From the NCBI RefSeq assembly GCF_021134715.1, contig NC_060021.1, forward strand, positions 10,014,501-10,078,500: a stretch of DNA of 64,000 bases, written 5' to 3'. Of this stretch, positions 14,201 to 23,226 are shown one piece after another. This DNA is from Daphnia pulex (taxonomy: Eukaryota; Arthropoda; Branchiopoda; Diplostraca; Daphniidae). Under the pieces are notes generated by a model, which was given only the letters and a program-made list of their open reading frames with translations, was not told the DNA's origin and did not search any database. The position numbers and the translations under genes were made by a program. Each line of letters starts with the position of its first letter. Position 1 is the stretch's first letter.

Positions 14201-17200
14201 GACTTAGATGTACCCTCAGTTGTCGCTGACGTTTCTCTTCCCGAAGTAGACATCACAACGAAAAAGAAGGGAAGCTTTGGATCCCATTTCAAAATGCCAA
14301 CCTTTTCCACTAAAGCTGGTGTATCTGCAGGCGAACAAATCGACCCAAGTGACGAAGATAGTGATTCAGATGACGAAAAATCAAAAAAAGGATTTAAACT
14401 TGGACTGAAAATGCCACAGTTGTCCATGAGTGGAAAAAATGACGGCAGTTTAGATTCAGACTATACTGTCAAAGTAAAACAACCTGATCTGGATATCCCT
14501 TCACTCGATGCAGAAGTCTCACTTCCCGAAGCAGAACTTTCGACGAAAAAGAAAAGTAGCTTTGGATCCCATTTTAAAATGCCAACCTTTTCCACCAAAG
14601 CGAATGTAAATACGATCCAAGTTGAGAAACACGACGACAGTAGCGATTCAGAGGATGAGAAATCAAAGAAAGGATTGAAAATTGGTGTCAAAATGCCTCA
14701 GATATCTACTGGTGTTAAAGGCGATGTCAATTTAGATTCAGATTCTACTATCAAAATAAAACAGCCTGAATTGGACGTACCCTCAATTGATGCTGTCCTA
14801 CTTCCTGAAGTTGATGTTACGACGAAGAAGAAGAGTAGTTTCGGATCCCATTTTAAAATGCCTTCGTTTTCCACCAAAGCCAACGTTAGCGGAGCCGCAA
14901 AAATTGAAACAAGCGACGACAGCAGCGATTCAGATGACGAGAATTCAAAGAAAGGATTAAAACTAGGAGTCAAAATGCCTCAGATATCTACGGGCGTTAA
15001 AGGCGACATCAATCTAGATTCTGATTCTACCATCAAAGTAAAGCAACCTGAATTGGATTTACCCTCAATCGATGCTGGAGTTTCTCTCCCCGATGCAGAT
15101 CTTTCGATTAAAAAGAAGAGTAGCTTCGGATCCCATTTTAAAATGCCTTCCTTTTCTACGAAATCCAATGTAACAGTGAGTGGAGTTGAGGTTCCAGAAG
15201 TAAATATGGTTTCTCCTCGATTGCAGACACAAGAAGAGGAACATGGTTTTTCTGTAACTGGTGATGAGGATTCGGAAAAGAAAAGTCATAAAATTGGCAT
15301 AAAATTACCTAAATTTCAAACACGACAGAGAAATGCTGAAGTAACTTTACCACAGGTGGAACTCAGAACCGAGCATTCTTCCGATGAAGAAGACAATGAC
15401 AAAGAGTTGAAAGTAAAAGTTAAGAAGCCCAAATTCGGAATTAAACTACCAGAATTCAACAAACCGAAACTAGATGCAGGAGTTAATATCCAATCTTCAA
15501 ACCTTACTGGAAATATAGGTTCTGATGTTGATTTCCCACGAACCAGTATTGAGATTAATCAGCCCGCAGCGATCAGCTTCGAAGATACTTCAAACATTGA
15601 TATTCAAGTTGGAAATATTGACGCTGAAGTCGCTAAGGTAAATGCCCAAATAGCTCAAGTTCAAGCCGAAATCGACATTCAGTCAGGAAAACAAAAGGCA
15701 AAAATTGAAGACGACGAATCCAGTTCTTCGTCGTCGGATAGTGAAACTGAAAAAAGAACCAAAACGTCCGGCATTAATTTTGGATTGAAGTTACCGAAGT
15801 TCTCGCTAGGCAAAGAAAAGCCCGAAGTGGAGCCTAAAGTTGACGTCAGCATGCCCACTGTTTCACTGACAACAAAGAATAATGGCGACGACATGACATC
15901 ACCATCTCTTTCCAGTTTGGAAGTGGAACCTGTCAAGTTAGAAGGTGGCCATGGTAGTGAAAAGGAAAAGAAGAAATTTAGTCTTGGTTTGAAAATGCCA
16001 AAATTTCCATCGAAGGGGAGCGCTGTAGTCGTCGAAGGTGACGTTGGATCTAGTTCCAAAGATGTTGACGCTGCAATTGCACCGAAGCCTCTTAAAGTCA
16101 ATGTCAAAGCGCCTAAAATGAAATTAAAAAAGAAGAAAGGAGAACAGCAGCAATCGTCATCCAGCGATAGTGACAGCGATGAAAACAACGACGAAGACGA
16201 TCAGCCTAGAAACAAAGATGCCAGTGGTAACACTCAATTGATGGGAGTGGAAGTCAAATTACCACGGGTTCAAGTGTACAAGAACGTTGAATACCAAGAT
16301 GCCGAAAAGGGTCATCACGACAGTAGCTCTGATGAAGAGGATGAAGTGAAGGATATTAAAAAAAACATCGGTGCTCGGTTCGGTGTCAAACTGAAAAAGC
16401 CTAAAATGTTTTCCAGTAGCAAAATAGAGATTACTGGCAAGAACGATTCGGGTAACAGCAGCAGCCTTCAACCGGAATGGAAATTGCCTCGAGTCGATCT
16501 TCGCCGTGCATCAAAGTCATCCGACCAAGAGCTTAGTATTGAAGTTGATTTGGATGGAATAAGTGAACAACAAAAACTTGAGCAACTTTCGCCATCAGAA
16601 CGAGCCGAAGCGATCAGACGTGATTCGAAATCAAGTGCTGGAATTCGCTTACACTCGCCGAGTTACATAAGTCTAATGCCAAGTCCACGCTCCAAGAAAC
16701 CAAACCTAGAAATGCTGGATGTTGATTCCTCACCAAAGCTGCTGTCCGTTACTCGACTAGATCCTACTCCTCCGATCGAGAGCTCCGTTAAAATGCAACA
16801 ACCAATGTATGGCAATATTGAACTGACCACCACCATGACTGGCCCCCAAGTTTCGGCTAGCCAGGTTCCTTCATCCGTTATTATGGCTTCGGATGCTGTC
16901 AAGATGAAACGTGGCCCACCCACTCCCGCTCGACGCTTCATAGTTCCATTTGAACCGAATTCTGCCGTCTTACGCGTCGCTCCCCCTGTTATTACAACAG
17001 ACGTAACAGGTAAAATAATAAAATAAGCTACTGTAAATTATTATCCGTTCTATAATTCTGAATTGTTTTTTTTTCTTCTCGTTATTTTCTTTCACGCAGT
17101 GGAAGGCGGATTTTCAACACTGATATCTGAAGATGTATCTAGCGAATTAGAAGCCAACATTGGTGATCCATCCTTCGCTTCCGGCAACAACCAACAAGCT

Positions 17201-18507
17201 TCTGATACGGATATCTCGATAACAACGTCAACCGGCTCGGATACACTGGTCATTAGTTGCCCTACACCGTCGTCTGGACAACAAGAAGCCCACAATCGTA
17301 AAGCTTCTTCACTCGGCGATCTGACTCGCATTCCAACTTCCGGAAGCGAGGAAGGATCTCTTGAGAGGACCGTCTCACTCGACTTCAAACCGGTTTCAAC
17401 ATTGGCTGGTAATTCGTCACGAGCTATTTACAACTTGGCCGTCCAAGATCTAAGCCGTGTTGGCGAGGATAGTGATGAAGACTACAATCTTAATCGGAAA
17501 CGTACGCTATCCGATCACGCAAGCCTGGAAAGTGAGGTAACGGTCGTCACCGCAGACGAAGTTGACGCACAACGACTATCTTCTGCCAACATGCCTGGCG
17601 GTAATCGTACATTTCTCACCATCAATACCGACGTCGAAGGTGGCAACGTCACGCAACGGCCATTAGGTGGCGATATTGCTGAGTCCTTGTGGTTTGGCAG
17701 CACCAGTATTCAAACTGTAGAAAGTGTCCAAACAACGATGTCCTACACTCAAATGGAAGAATCTATTAGCACTGATGTAACATTGACGACCACTAGTTTA
17801 GGTACTAGCCCTTCTGAAACCAGTTCTAGTTCAGAAGGAAGTCCGTTTTCTCCGGCCAGTCCAGAGCCTAGTGGCGAGAGCACTCCAAATTTAATCGAAC
17901 ACTCATCTCAAGTAAGTAGCGTGCTGTACTATTTTAACAAAAACAATTTTCCAACTTTGCTTGTTCAACACTAAATAAATGTCTTTTGTTTTTTAAATAG
18001 ATTGAGAACGGTAGAACTCAGCAATTTCACACTGAAATGACGGAACTTGCCCAAGGAGAATTGGGATTTAGTGATACCCACACTATAACTTTGGAGATGT
18101 CGTCCCTTTCCGACGATTCACAACCACAGCCGTTAACTGATTTAAACCCAAGTGCAGGTAATTTTGCTGCTGTCCGCAACCGCTTTGAGCAACTGAGTGG
18201 CAGCAACCCGCTCAATGGAGGCGAAATGACTGGTTCTTTAGGCCGGAATTCCGGCCGACTGAGCCAAACCCAAGGAACCGTAATCAAACGATTAAGTGGA
18301 AATTTTGAAGATCTTCCGCCATCCTCTGTCAACGTGGTTCAGAAATCGTTCATGCAACATATAGCACCGGAATTAAGCGAAGGTGCCCTCTCCCGTACAG
18401 TCATCATCTCCAGCCTGACACTAGATCGAGCAGAACAAAACAGCGTTAGCTCTACAACTGGCATTGGTCCCGAGTCACCCGTTCCAAATTTAGAGCCCCC
18501 ATGTTAA
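1332..18507 (+). CDS. Giant AHNAK/periaxin-like PDZ scaffold protein, about 4276 aa, 8 coding exons
   Basis: Exons, all with GT-AG borders and matching phases: 1332-1374, 1557-1643, 3747-3787, 4475-4564, 5238-5382, 5448-5740, 6197-17009, 17100-17911, 18001-18507 (the first two together encode the N-terminus; stop TAA at 18505). They total 12831 nt including the stop. The protein has a Gly at position 2 in a myristoylation-like context, one PDZ domain (about 90-172), and a giant repeat region (about 234-3837) built from K-x-P-K-F/L units separated by Ser/Asp/Glu-Lys clusters. A non-repetitive Ser-rich tail encoded by the last two exons follows. A small PDZ at the front and one enormous repeat exon is the plan of vertebrate AHNAK, AHNAK2 and periaxin, which are membrane-cortex scaffolds. 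Orthology is inferred from architecture. The 43-nt first exon is the least certain part. Confidence 0.8.
1557..1643 (+). CDS. AHNAK-like gene, coding exon 2
   Basis: Acceptor TTTACAG ends at 1556 and donor GTACGC starts at 1644. Only the third frame is open in a sensible way; it encodes ADRQTKGPRIVESG then FDNPCFEANPNS. The final single G pairs with the next exon to make Asp, so the phase is preserved. No domain is recognised; it is linker sequence ahead of the PDZ domain. Confidence 0.65.
1644..3746 (+). other. Intron 2 of the AHNAK-like gene
   Basis: A 2.1 kb intron with no supported exon. It holds a (GA)n run at 2245-2279, a short CAG run near 2571-2580, several T-rich tracts and a (GT)n run at 3585-3601. 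Open frames inside it are low-complexity shadows. Confidence 0.5.
2245..2279. repeat. (GA)n microsatellite
   Basis: About 17 uninterrupted GA dinucleotides inside an intron of the AHNAK-like gene. A GAGA-factor binding role is conceivable in arthropods but nothing else here supports it. Confidence 0.9.
3747..3787 (+). CDS. AHNAK-like gene, coding exon 3 (41 nt)
   Basis: Acceptor CATTCCAG and donor GTGAGC flank 41 nt. With the leftover G of the previous exon this gives 14 codons, reading DVVDGGKADDYGQK, and ends in phase 0. The size and phases fit the chain exactly, which is the main support for this microexon. Confidence 0.65.
4475..4564 (+). CDS. AHNAK-like gene, coding exon 4
   Basis: Acceptor TTGACCAG and donor GTAAGT bound 90 nt, exactly 30 codons, phase 0 at both ends. 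The peptide begins DARSTSWTPLRFFG and ends SMDDSFIS. It is a basic, Ser-rich linker just before the PDZ domain. No domain is recognised. Confidence 0.7.
5238..5573 (+). other. PDZ domain of the AHNAK-like protein
   Basis: Encoded by exon 5238-5382 and the start of exon 5448-5740. The domain spans about residues 90-172: a first beta strand (VSVQLR), the carboxylate-binding loop Gly-Leu-Gly-Leu at 103-106, a second strand (GIFIKDI), the stretch GPAFESGKIAPGDRIL typical of the PDZ middle, and a last strand VTLELEKG. AHNAK and periaxin PDZ domains are of this type and are known to form dimers. The position near the N-terminus of a giant repeat protein is the main clue to the family. Confidence 0.85.
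5448..5740 (+). CDS. AHNAK-like gene, exon 6: end of PDZ and basic linker
   Basis: Acceptor CATTTTAG, donor GTGAGA. It completes the PDZ domain (GDRILNV to VTLELEKG), then gives a linker with a basic patch (LKKRKASS) and the segment HPLYRSQSIDDLSK. A basic patch followed by SQSIDDL could be a 14-3-3 or kinase site, but this is only a suggestion. Reading on into the intron gives 16 more residues and a stop at 5789-5791, as discussed in the findings. Confidence 0.8.
6197..17009 (+). CDS. Giant repeat exon (10.8 kb) of the AHNAK-like gene
   Basis: Acceptor AAAACAG ends at 6196 and donor GTAAAA starts at 17010; 10813 nt are open throughout, residues about 234-3837. The exon is a string of short beta-type units with alternating hydrophobics (for example VDVKMPG), each block crowned by a K-[MLF]-P-[KTQ]-[FL] core and separated by acidic Ser/Asp clusters followed by Lys runs. 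The acidic Ser clusters match the casein kinase 2 rule (Ser then acidic at +3). Two levels of internal duplication are annotated separately. Codon use stays uniform and no stop or frameshift is seen across 3600 codons, so the protein is under selection. Confidence 0.9.
6960..9270 (+). repeat. Intragenic 1419-bp direct duplication in the giant exon
   Basis: The segment beginning KSGFHIKFPKFGG at about 6960 recurs at about 8379, an offset of 1419 bp (473 codons). Blocks such as the one with SVQAQIPEIDVDV (7200 and 8619) are almost identical. Towards the end the offset falls to 1395 bp because of in-frame indels. All differences keep the frame, as expected for a tandem duplication in a translated repeat protein. 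Confidence 0.85.
11700..15180 (+). repeat. Tandem array of 12 units of 93-97 codons in the giant exon
   Basis: The core FGSHFKMP, with its GGATCC or close variant, begins at 11978, 12266, 12557, 12842, 13127, 13418, 13703, 13994, 14279, 14564, 14843 and 15128. Spacings are 288, 291, 285, 285, 291, 285, 291, 285, 285, 279 and 285 bp, all multiples of three. A degenerate thirteenth unit (FNMPSFSADKK) precedes the array near 11730. Each unit holds an acidic Ser/Asp stretch, a Lys cluster, GFKMPKLSMGGK, an Asp/Ala-rich segment and the FGSHFKMPTFSTK core. Central copies are much more alike than the edges, the usual pattern of unequal exchange. Confidence 0.92.
17100..17911 (+). CDS. AHNAK-like gene, exon 8: Ser/Thr-rich tail
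   Basis: Acceptor TTCACGCAG and donor GTAAGT; 812 nt, residues about 3838-4108. The repeats stop here. The peptide is rich in Ser, Thr, Asp and Glu (for example SLGDLTRIPTSGSEEGSLER) and has no visible globular domain. The phase agrees with the leftover G of the giant exon. Confidence 0.8.
18001..18507 (+). CDS. AHNAK-like gene, last coding exon
   Basis: Acceptor TTTTAAATAG; 168 codons and TAA at 18505. It includes the segment AAVRNRFEQLSG and ends VPNLEPPC. No known domain is recognised. The C-terminal Cys is not in a CaaX setting. Confidence 0.8.
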   Translation: MENGRTQQFHTEMTELAQGELGFSDTHTITLEMSSLSDDSQPQPLTDLNPSAGNFAAVRNRFEQLSGSNPLNGGEMTGSLGRNSGRLSQTQGTVIKRLSGNFEDLPPSSVNVVQKSFMQHIAPELSEGALSRTVIISSLTLDRAEQNSVSSTTGIGPESPVPNLEPPC

Positions 18508-19734
18508 AAGTCAATTCAATGGGAAAGGCGCCAACAGCTTAATCCGAGTGAGAGCATTAAACAATTCACAATCCATAACTAGACTACTAAGATTTTATGT
18601 TGCGTGTTTTTTTTTCACTTATTATTTAGTATCTTGCTTGTAATAATTTTAAATCGAAAATTAAATTTCGTAAAGGAAAAATGGGAAAACTCAATCAAGA
18701 TCAAAATTCAACGGCGCCCAGTGAGTTATGTGTAAAGCATAATTTAAAAAAAGGAAATATCTTAAAATCATTATAGTTTGGTTTTTTGCATGAAACAAAA
18801 AGTGCCTATTTCGTCATGAGAAATATTGCTCCCATTTTCATTTGTATAACAATGTGTTATTGCGAATGCTTCTATTATTTCTTTCTGACATCTGACTAAT
18901 CGATCCTCCTATTTGATTCAATCAGACAGTATCATTAAAACACCTAATTATCTTATCGCTAAAATCTATATGGTATACCGTACGAAATAGCATCACGCTC
19001 TTTGAACTTTATTCCTTTTATTTTTTCATGGTTTCATTAGTATAACCAAATAGTGTGTAAGTTGCTCAAAAAACCAAAAAAAAAAATCGCAAAATTAAGC
19101 TTTCCAAAGTTGAAAAGTAAGGAATTAATTTGGAACATCAGTTATCTGGATTCATGGCACAAGTTTTACGAAATGAAATCCAAAAAAAAGCAAATATTGA
19201 ATCCTGTCTGTCATCGACATTTAACCGACTAGTTTAAGATGGAAATTTTGTACATAAGGAAGAATTAGCGGCATTTGTCTGGAGACTTTTACATTCTAGT
19301 TTTCTGTCGATAAAGTCTGTGTATAAATGCGTCCAGATTTTCATTTATGGATACATATTTAACTTTAAAACATATTTTATGCACCCCAGAACTTACTTTG
19401 CTACCCATTTTTTAAGTGCATGTGCTGTATCTAATCTGACAAGAGCGGTCTTTATCCGTGTTCCGCCCTGTCGATATTTGGTATCGCAATGTACCCTTTT
19501 CTGTAGACCACTAAGTATACACCCCATTATAACTCCATATTTTGTGACATTTGTTATCCGACATTATCAATACACTCTTGTTTTGAATATAGCTGCTCAC
19601 TACTAGCAAATGTATCTTTTTTTTTTGTTAGCCATTTAACGTTATAACCGTGTATCCGTTAACGGCTTAATCTTTTACTCTTTCTCTATTCTTTGGCTCT
19701 CTCTCTTTTACTTAATCTTTTGCGAATGCTCCAC
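18508..19734. other. 3' UTR and intergenic spacer
   Basis: Runs from the stop of the AHNAK-like gene to the outer edge of the large inverted repeat. A variant poly(A) signal ATTAAA lies at 18660-18665. The rest is AT-rich with no supported gene. Confidence 0.4.
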
Positions 19735-20221
19735 CCTAGATGGCGAAATCGTCGAGCTATTTTGGAAAACTGTTGTCTGCTCTGAAAGAATAACAATATG
19801 GCGACACATATTGCGAGGTGGGGTTGGGTTAGTTAACGGCTAACGGGCCCGTTAGGCCATTACCATGTTAAAGGAGTGCCATTACGTCAACAATTCGTGC
19901 AGTACAAAACTAGCAGTGCAAAGCACTTTATGTGACATCTCGTTGTTAAGAAATTGACGGCGGTGAAGAAATTATAGGAAAGACCGTAAGACGTGATTTT
20001 ACTCGAGCAGCCCCATCGATTCCAACAGTTGCTTGAAAATTTGGCCAAGACCGAATTTGGAAAACCCCTTTTGTCAAAAGCAATACAATTTGAGGCAGAT
20101 GGTTCTCACGGTTCAGTTGACAAACGAGCATTAGGTGCATAATGTTATACCGCCTTGTTTTTGTCATAAAACACACTAATGATTTGTTACATTTTAGGCA
20201 AAAACAAATCCTTTCTGGATC

Positions 20222-20449
20222 TTGATGAAGAAGTGGAGCCCTAGAGATACCTTTGAGAAATCAAAGTTGAGAAAGAAGAGAACAAACTTATTCCACACCC
20301 TGCAAGACTGTCATGTTGATTTACAGGGAATGTTCTGGCGGATTCCCCATCAAATAGAAATAGTCATGTTAGTGCTGCTTTTATATTTTACTATTTGCTT
20401 TGTGGTTACTTTTATCGTTAAATTTTATGGCTATTATCATCTGTCCTGA
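20222..20449 (+). other. 75-codon open frame with a membrane-like C-terminus (left arm)
   Basis: An open frame with a basic N-terminal half (KLRKKRTNLFHTLQDC) and a hydrophobic stretch (LVLLLYFTICFVVTFIV) that could cross a membrane. The identical frame is at 32552-32779 on the other strand, but the whole region is homogenised, so identity is no proof of selection. An acceptor-like TTTTAG precedes it at about 20198. No family is recognised; a gene fragment is more likely than a gene. Confidence 0.2.
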
Positions 20450-21164
20450 TGATACAATCCGTTAAAGAGATGCAGAGTGAAGTTCTTTTTCCCAGTTCGG
20501 AGCAAATCTTTTTTGAAAAACTTCCCCTAAAATAGTATCTGAACTTGCTTCAGTGGCCGTGCTCCCTTTTTGCTCCATAGACCGAGGCGGGAAGTTAGTT
20601 CCTCATTTGAATCTCTTCGACTTTTTCGTAGCTTACTACAACTGTTACTAAAAAAAAATCTCGATAATTGCAAGGTGGCTATCAATACTACTGTCTCATC
20701 AAGATATTGCATTAGCATAAATAGATCAATTGGATCATAGGCATTTCAAGTTTTTACGTCAAGTTGCTGAATAGACAACACTTTTTTTAGCTAACGATTC
20801 TCGTTGCATTCTTGAGTAAATATTGTCATGAAATTTATCCAGCTAAAGTTTTCGGTGACATGGGTGCCTGTCGGTGCCTGTGACAATTGGGATAAAATGG
20901 TCCAATAATCCAATAGGGCAACCTGTATCTTTCAAAACCAAGGAAATCCTATTAGCAATGTAGTTATTTTGACAAACTTTTGTTTTTATTACTGTGATAT
21001 TTAAGGTGGTATAGTATTATTAGGTAGGACATTTCCGGAAAAAATGGTTTCTCATTTGTTTCTATTGGTTGCTATTGTTATATTGTTTTAGTATTAGTTC
21101 TCATGACTAAAACAAATCCTAGCTCACACCCCCAGTAAAAAGGATAACCTAGTCCTAGTGATGG

Positions 21165-21385
21165 CAACCTAGTTTTTTTTGAAAACTAGGTATTACTATT
21201 ACTAAATACCTAGTATTTTAGAAAAAGTAGGTATTACTAGGTTATTATACCTAGTATCAAAATAAATTCAACTAGGTATCGGGAAAAAAAACTAGGTTTT
21301 TACTATTACTAGGTATAAACTAGGTAACTAGGTAAAGTACCTAACTAGGTAAAAATACCTAGTTACCTAGTTACCTAGTTTGGAT
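21165..21385. repeat. CTAGGTA-type subterminal repeats, left end of the hAT element
   Basis: Many direct and inverted copies of ACCTAGT / ACTAGGT separated by short A-rich spacers. A matching array is at 22018-22190. Subterminal repeats are known transposase-binding sites in hAT elements; that role here is inferred. Confidence 0.8.
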
Positions 21386-21565
21386 ATTTCTCTGTTTATA
21401 CTTCCAAATTACATAAAAAACACAAATACAACAACTTGCAACTGAATTTTTTCTTTTTATTGCAATTTCTGTCCCGCTAAGATCAATGATAGGATAGAAA
21501 GGACTAACGACTAAGCGATAAGAACGGAAATTGAAAATTAGAGACTGAGAATTCAGATTCAGAAG

Positions 21566-21784
21566 TCAAAGTTTTTGTTGAATCGGCAAAGTGTTTGATT
21601 CTACCAAGACAGGGGAGACATTTCTTTTCTTGCCTTTGCAAGAACGACCACTACACGAAAAAAGACGCTCTGCAGAGGCAGAAGTAGCTGGCATGGCGAG
21701 ATACTGCAAAGCAATCGGCGACAACTTAAATAGGAAATCTCCCAGACTTTTCTCTCCAGAAAACGAAGGGGTCCACTTCCTCAT
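21566..21784 (-). pseudogene. hAT transposase C-terminal dimerisation fragment
   Basis: A 72-residue frame contains SPIALQYLAMPATSASAERL followed by FSCSGR, the conserved core of the hAT-family C-terminal (hATC) dimerisation domain. The rest of the transposase, including the catalytic core, is absent, so the element cannot move by itself. Confidence 0.85.
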
Positions 21785-22017
21785 GAAAATCTCCTTTGTT
21801 TAGTGTTTCAGTTTTAGTTTTTCAGTGATTCAGGATTTCAGTCTACCATAAACCATACGTTTGACTTTGAATTCAAGAAACAATGGCTGCCGGCCGGGCC
21901 TGTGATTTCTGATGCCTGTCTAGTGTCTACCAGAAACGACCAGAAAGCAGAGAAGCTTACTAAAATTAAATAAAAGCATAGTTGCCATTTATTTGACAAT
22001 GCTGCAAAAAAATGGAA

Positions 22018-22190
22018 AATACCTAGGTAATTACCTAGGTAATCATTTTTCAAAAACTAGGTATTACTATTACTAGGTATACCTAGTAATAGATTTTTTC
22101 CCGAAAACTAGGTAAAAGTAGCTGAAAAAAAACTAGGTATTACTAGGTAACTAGGTAATACTAGGTATTACTAACCTAGTAATGCCACCA
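22018..22190. repeat. CTAGGTA-type subterminal repeats, right end of the hAT element
   Basis: Counterpart of the array at 21165-21385, in the last 175 bp of the element, with the same ACTAGGTA/TACCTAGT words. Confidence 0.8.
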
Positions 22191-22738
22191 CTACCTAGTC
22201 CGTGTTTGTAATTCTGTTTCATAAAGTTTCTTTAAATTCAAACAAACCTACAATTACAAACTTTAGAAAGTGATATATGAGGGCCGGGCTGGCACTTTTA
22301 AAGTTGCAAACTAAACCTTTTATTACATTTTCTTTAAAATTAGCATTAATCTTTCAAGTCAGCTTTGATACACAATCTAAAGTTTTTGAGCTAGGGTCGG
22401 TCATAAAAAGTGCGTTTTATGGCAGATTTGCGTTTGCGAGTGTCTAAAGACTGGGTCTAAAGAACTGAATTAGGATTGCTGTCGAGTTCCAACGCAGACA
22501 ATAATAAACGAAAGTTTTGATATCGAAATTCCAGTTTGATGCAACCAATTATTTTTAATGTGTTTTACAGGATGTAAAGGAATTACCCATTCATGTCAAC
22601 AAACAGACCGTCTTCGTCACACCTGAATAAGAGTGAAAGCAATAAGTCCGAAGTCGTACAAGATTTCCATCGTGGCCCCAATTCGTCGGCTTGGATTTAA
22701 CCATTTATCAAACCTCTCTTCAAAAGAATGTCGGTTTT

Positions 22739-23165
22739 TTGGTATTCATTTTGATATTGGTTGTTGTAGACCCATTCCCCAGATGTATTCCCATTCCCCA
22801 GCAACGTAAACCTGCAGAAGGAAAGGCCAGTTTTCATGGCCTTCATACTCGAAGGTCACGGAGATTCATTACGTTAAAAGTGTCATAGTGTAGAGGTTGG
22901 GTGAGAACGGGATGTGTTTCATCATAATCAAGCAGGTATAATAGCCGCAAGGCTCAGCCATTTGGTATTCATTTTGATATTTGTTGTTGTAGACCCATCC
23001 CCAGCAACGCCAACCTAAAGAAGAAAAGGCCAGTTTTCATTTTCTTCATGCTCGAAGGTCACGGAGATCATTACATAAAACGTATCATGCGACGGCGGAG
23101 AGGTTGGGTGAGAAAGCTACGTGTTTCATCATTATCAAACAGGTAAAATACCCGCAAGGCTTAAG
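22739..23165 (+). repeat. Two tandem upstream modules (about 222 and 204 bp) before the Tyr-rich gene promoter (left arm)
   Basis: The block beginning GGTATTCATTTTGATATT at 22740 recurs at about 22963. Both copies contain AGACCCAT..CCCAGCAACG, AAGGCCAGTTTTCAT, CTCGAAGGTCACGGAGAT, AGAGGTTGGGTGAGAA and a CCGCAAGGCT end. The second copy stops about 25 bp before the TATA box. They may be a duplicated enhancer; the motif AAGGTCA resembles a nuclear-receptor half site. Confidence 0.75.
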
Positions 23166-23189
23166 AGGTGAGGGTGATCAAAAAAATCG

Positions 23190-23226
23190 TATAAAAAGGA
23201 GAGAGAAAAGGCCAGAGACATCAGTC
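23190..23226 (+). promoter_or_regulatory. TATA box and TCAGT initiator of Tyr-rich gene 1 (left arm)
   Basis: TATAAAAA at 23190-23197 is followed 33 bp later by TCAGTC at 23221, an arthropod initiator with the start A at 23223. The spacing is that expected for TATA-Inr promoters. It lies about 88 bp before the start codon at 23311. Confidence 0.75.

Larger units (their letters stand above)
21148..22201. mobile_element. Non-autonomous hAT DNA transposon with 8-bp target-site duplication
   Basis: The element runs 21156-22193 (1038 bp). It is flanked by CCTAGTCC at 21148-21155 and 22194-22201. It starts TAGTGATGGCAAC and ends with the inverted counterpart CCACCACTA. Eight-bp duplications and TAG-type ends are hallmarks of the hAT superfamily. 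The other palindrome arm carries the site once (31846-31853), which proves the borders. Inside, a reverse-strand frame encodes a piece of the hAT C-terminal dimerisation domain. Dense CTAGGTA-type repeats fill about 200 bp at each end. Confidence 0.93.

Noticed and set aside
11161..14427. 1088-codon open frame on the minus strand
   Set aside because: It is the antisense of the repeat array. The periodic codon pattern of the plus-strand gene removes stops from this frame; the peptide is a low-complexity Ser/Phe repeat with no start or splice context.
11978..15140. Regular direct repeats as a CRISPR-like or satellite array
   Set aside because: The period is a multiple of three, the frame is open throughout and the units are protein-coding.
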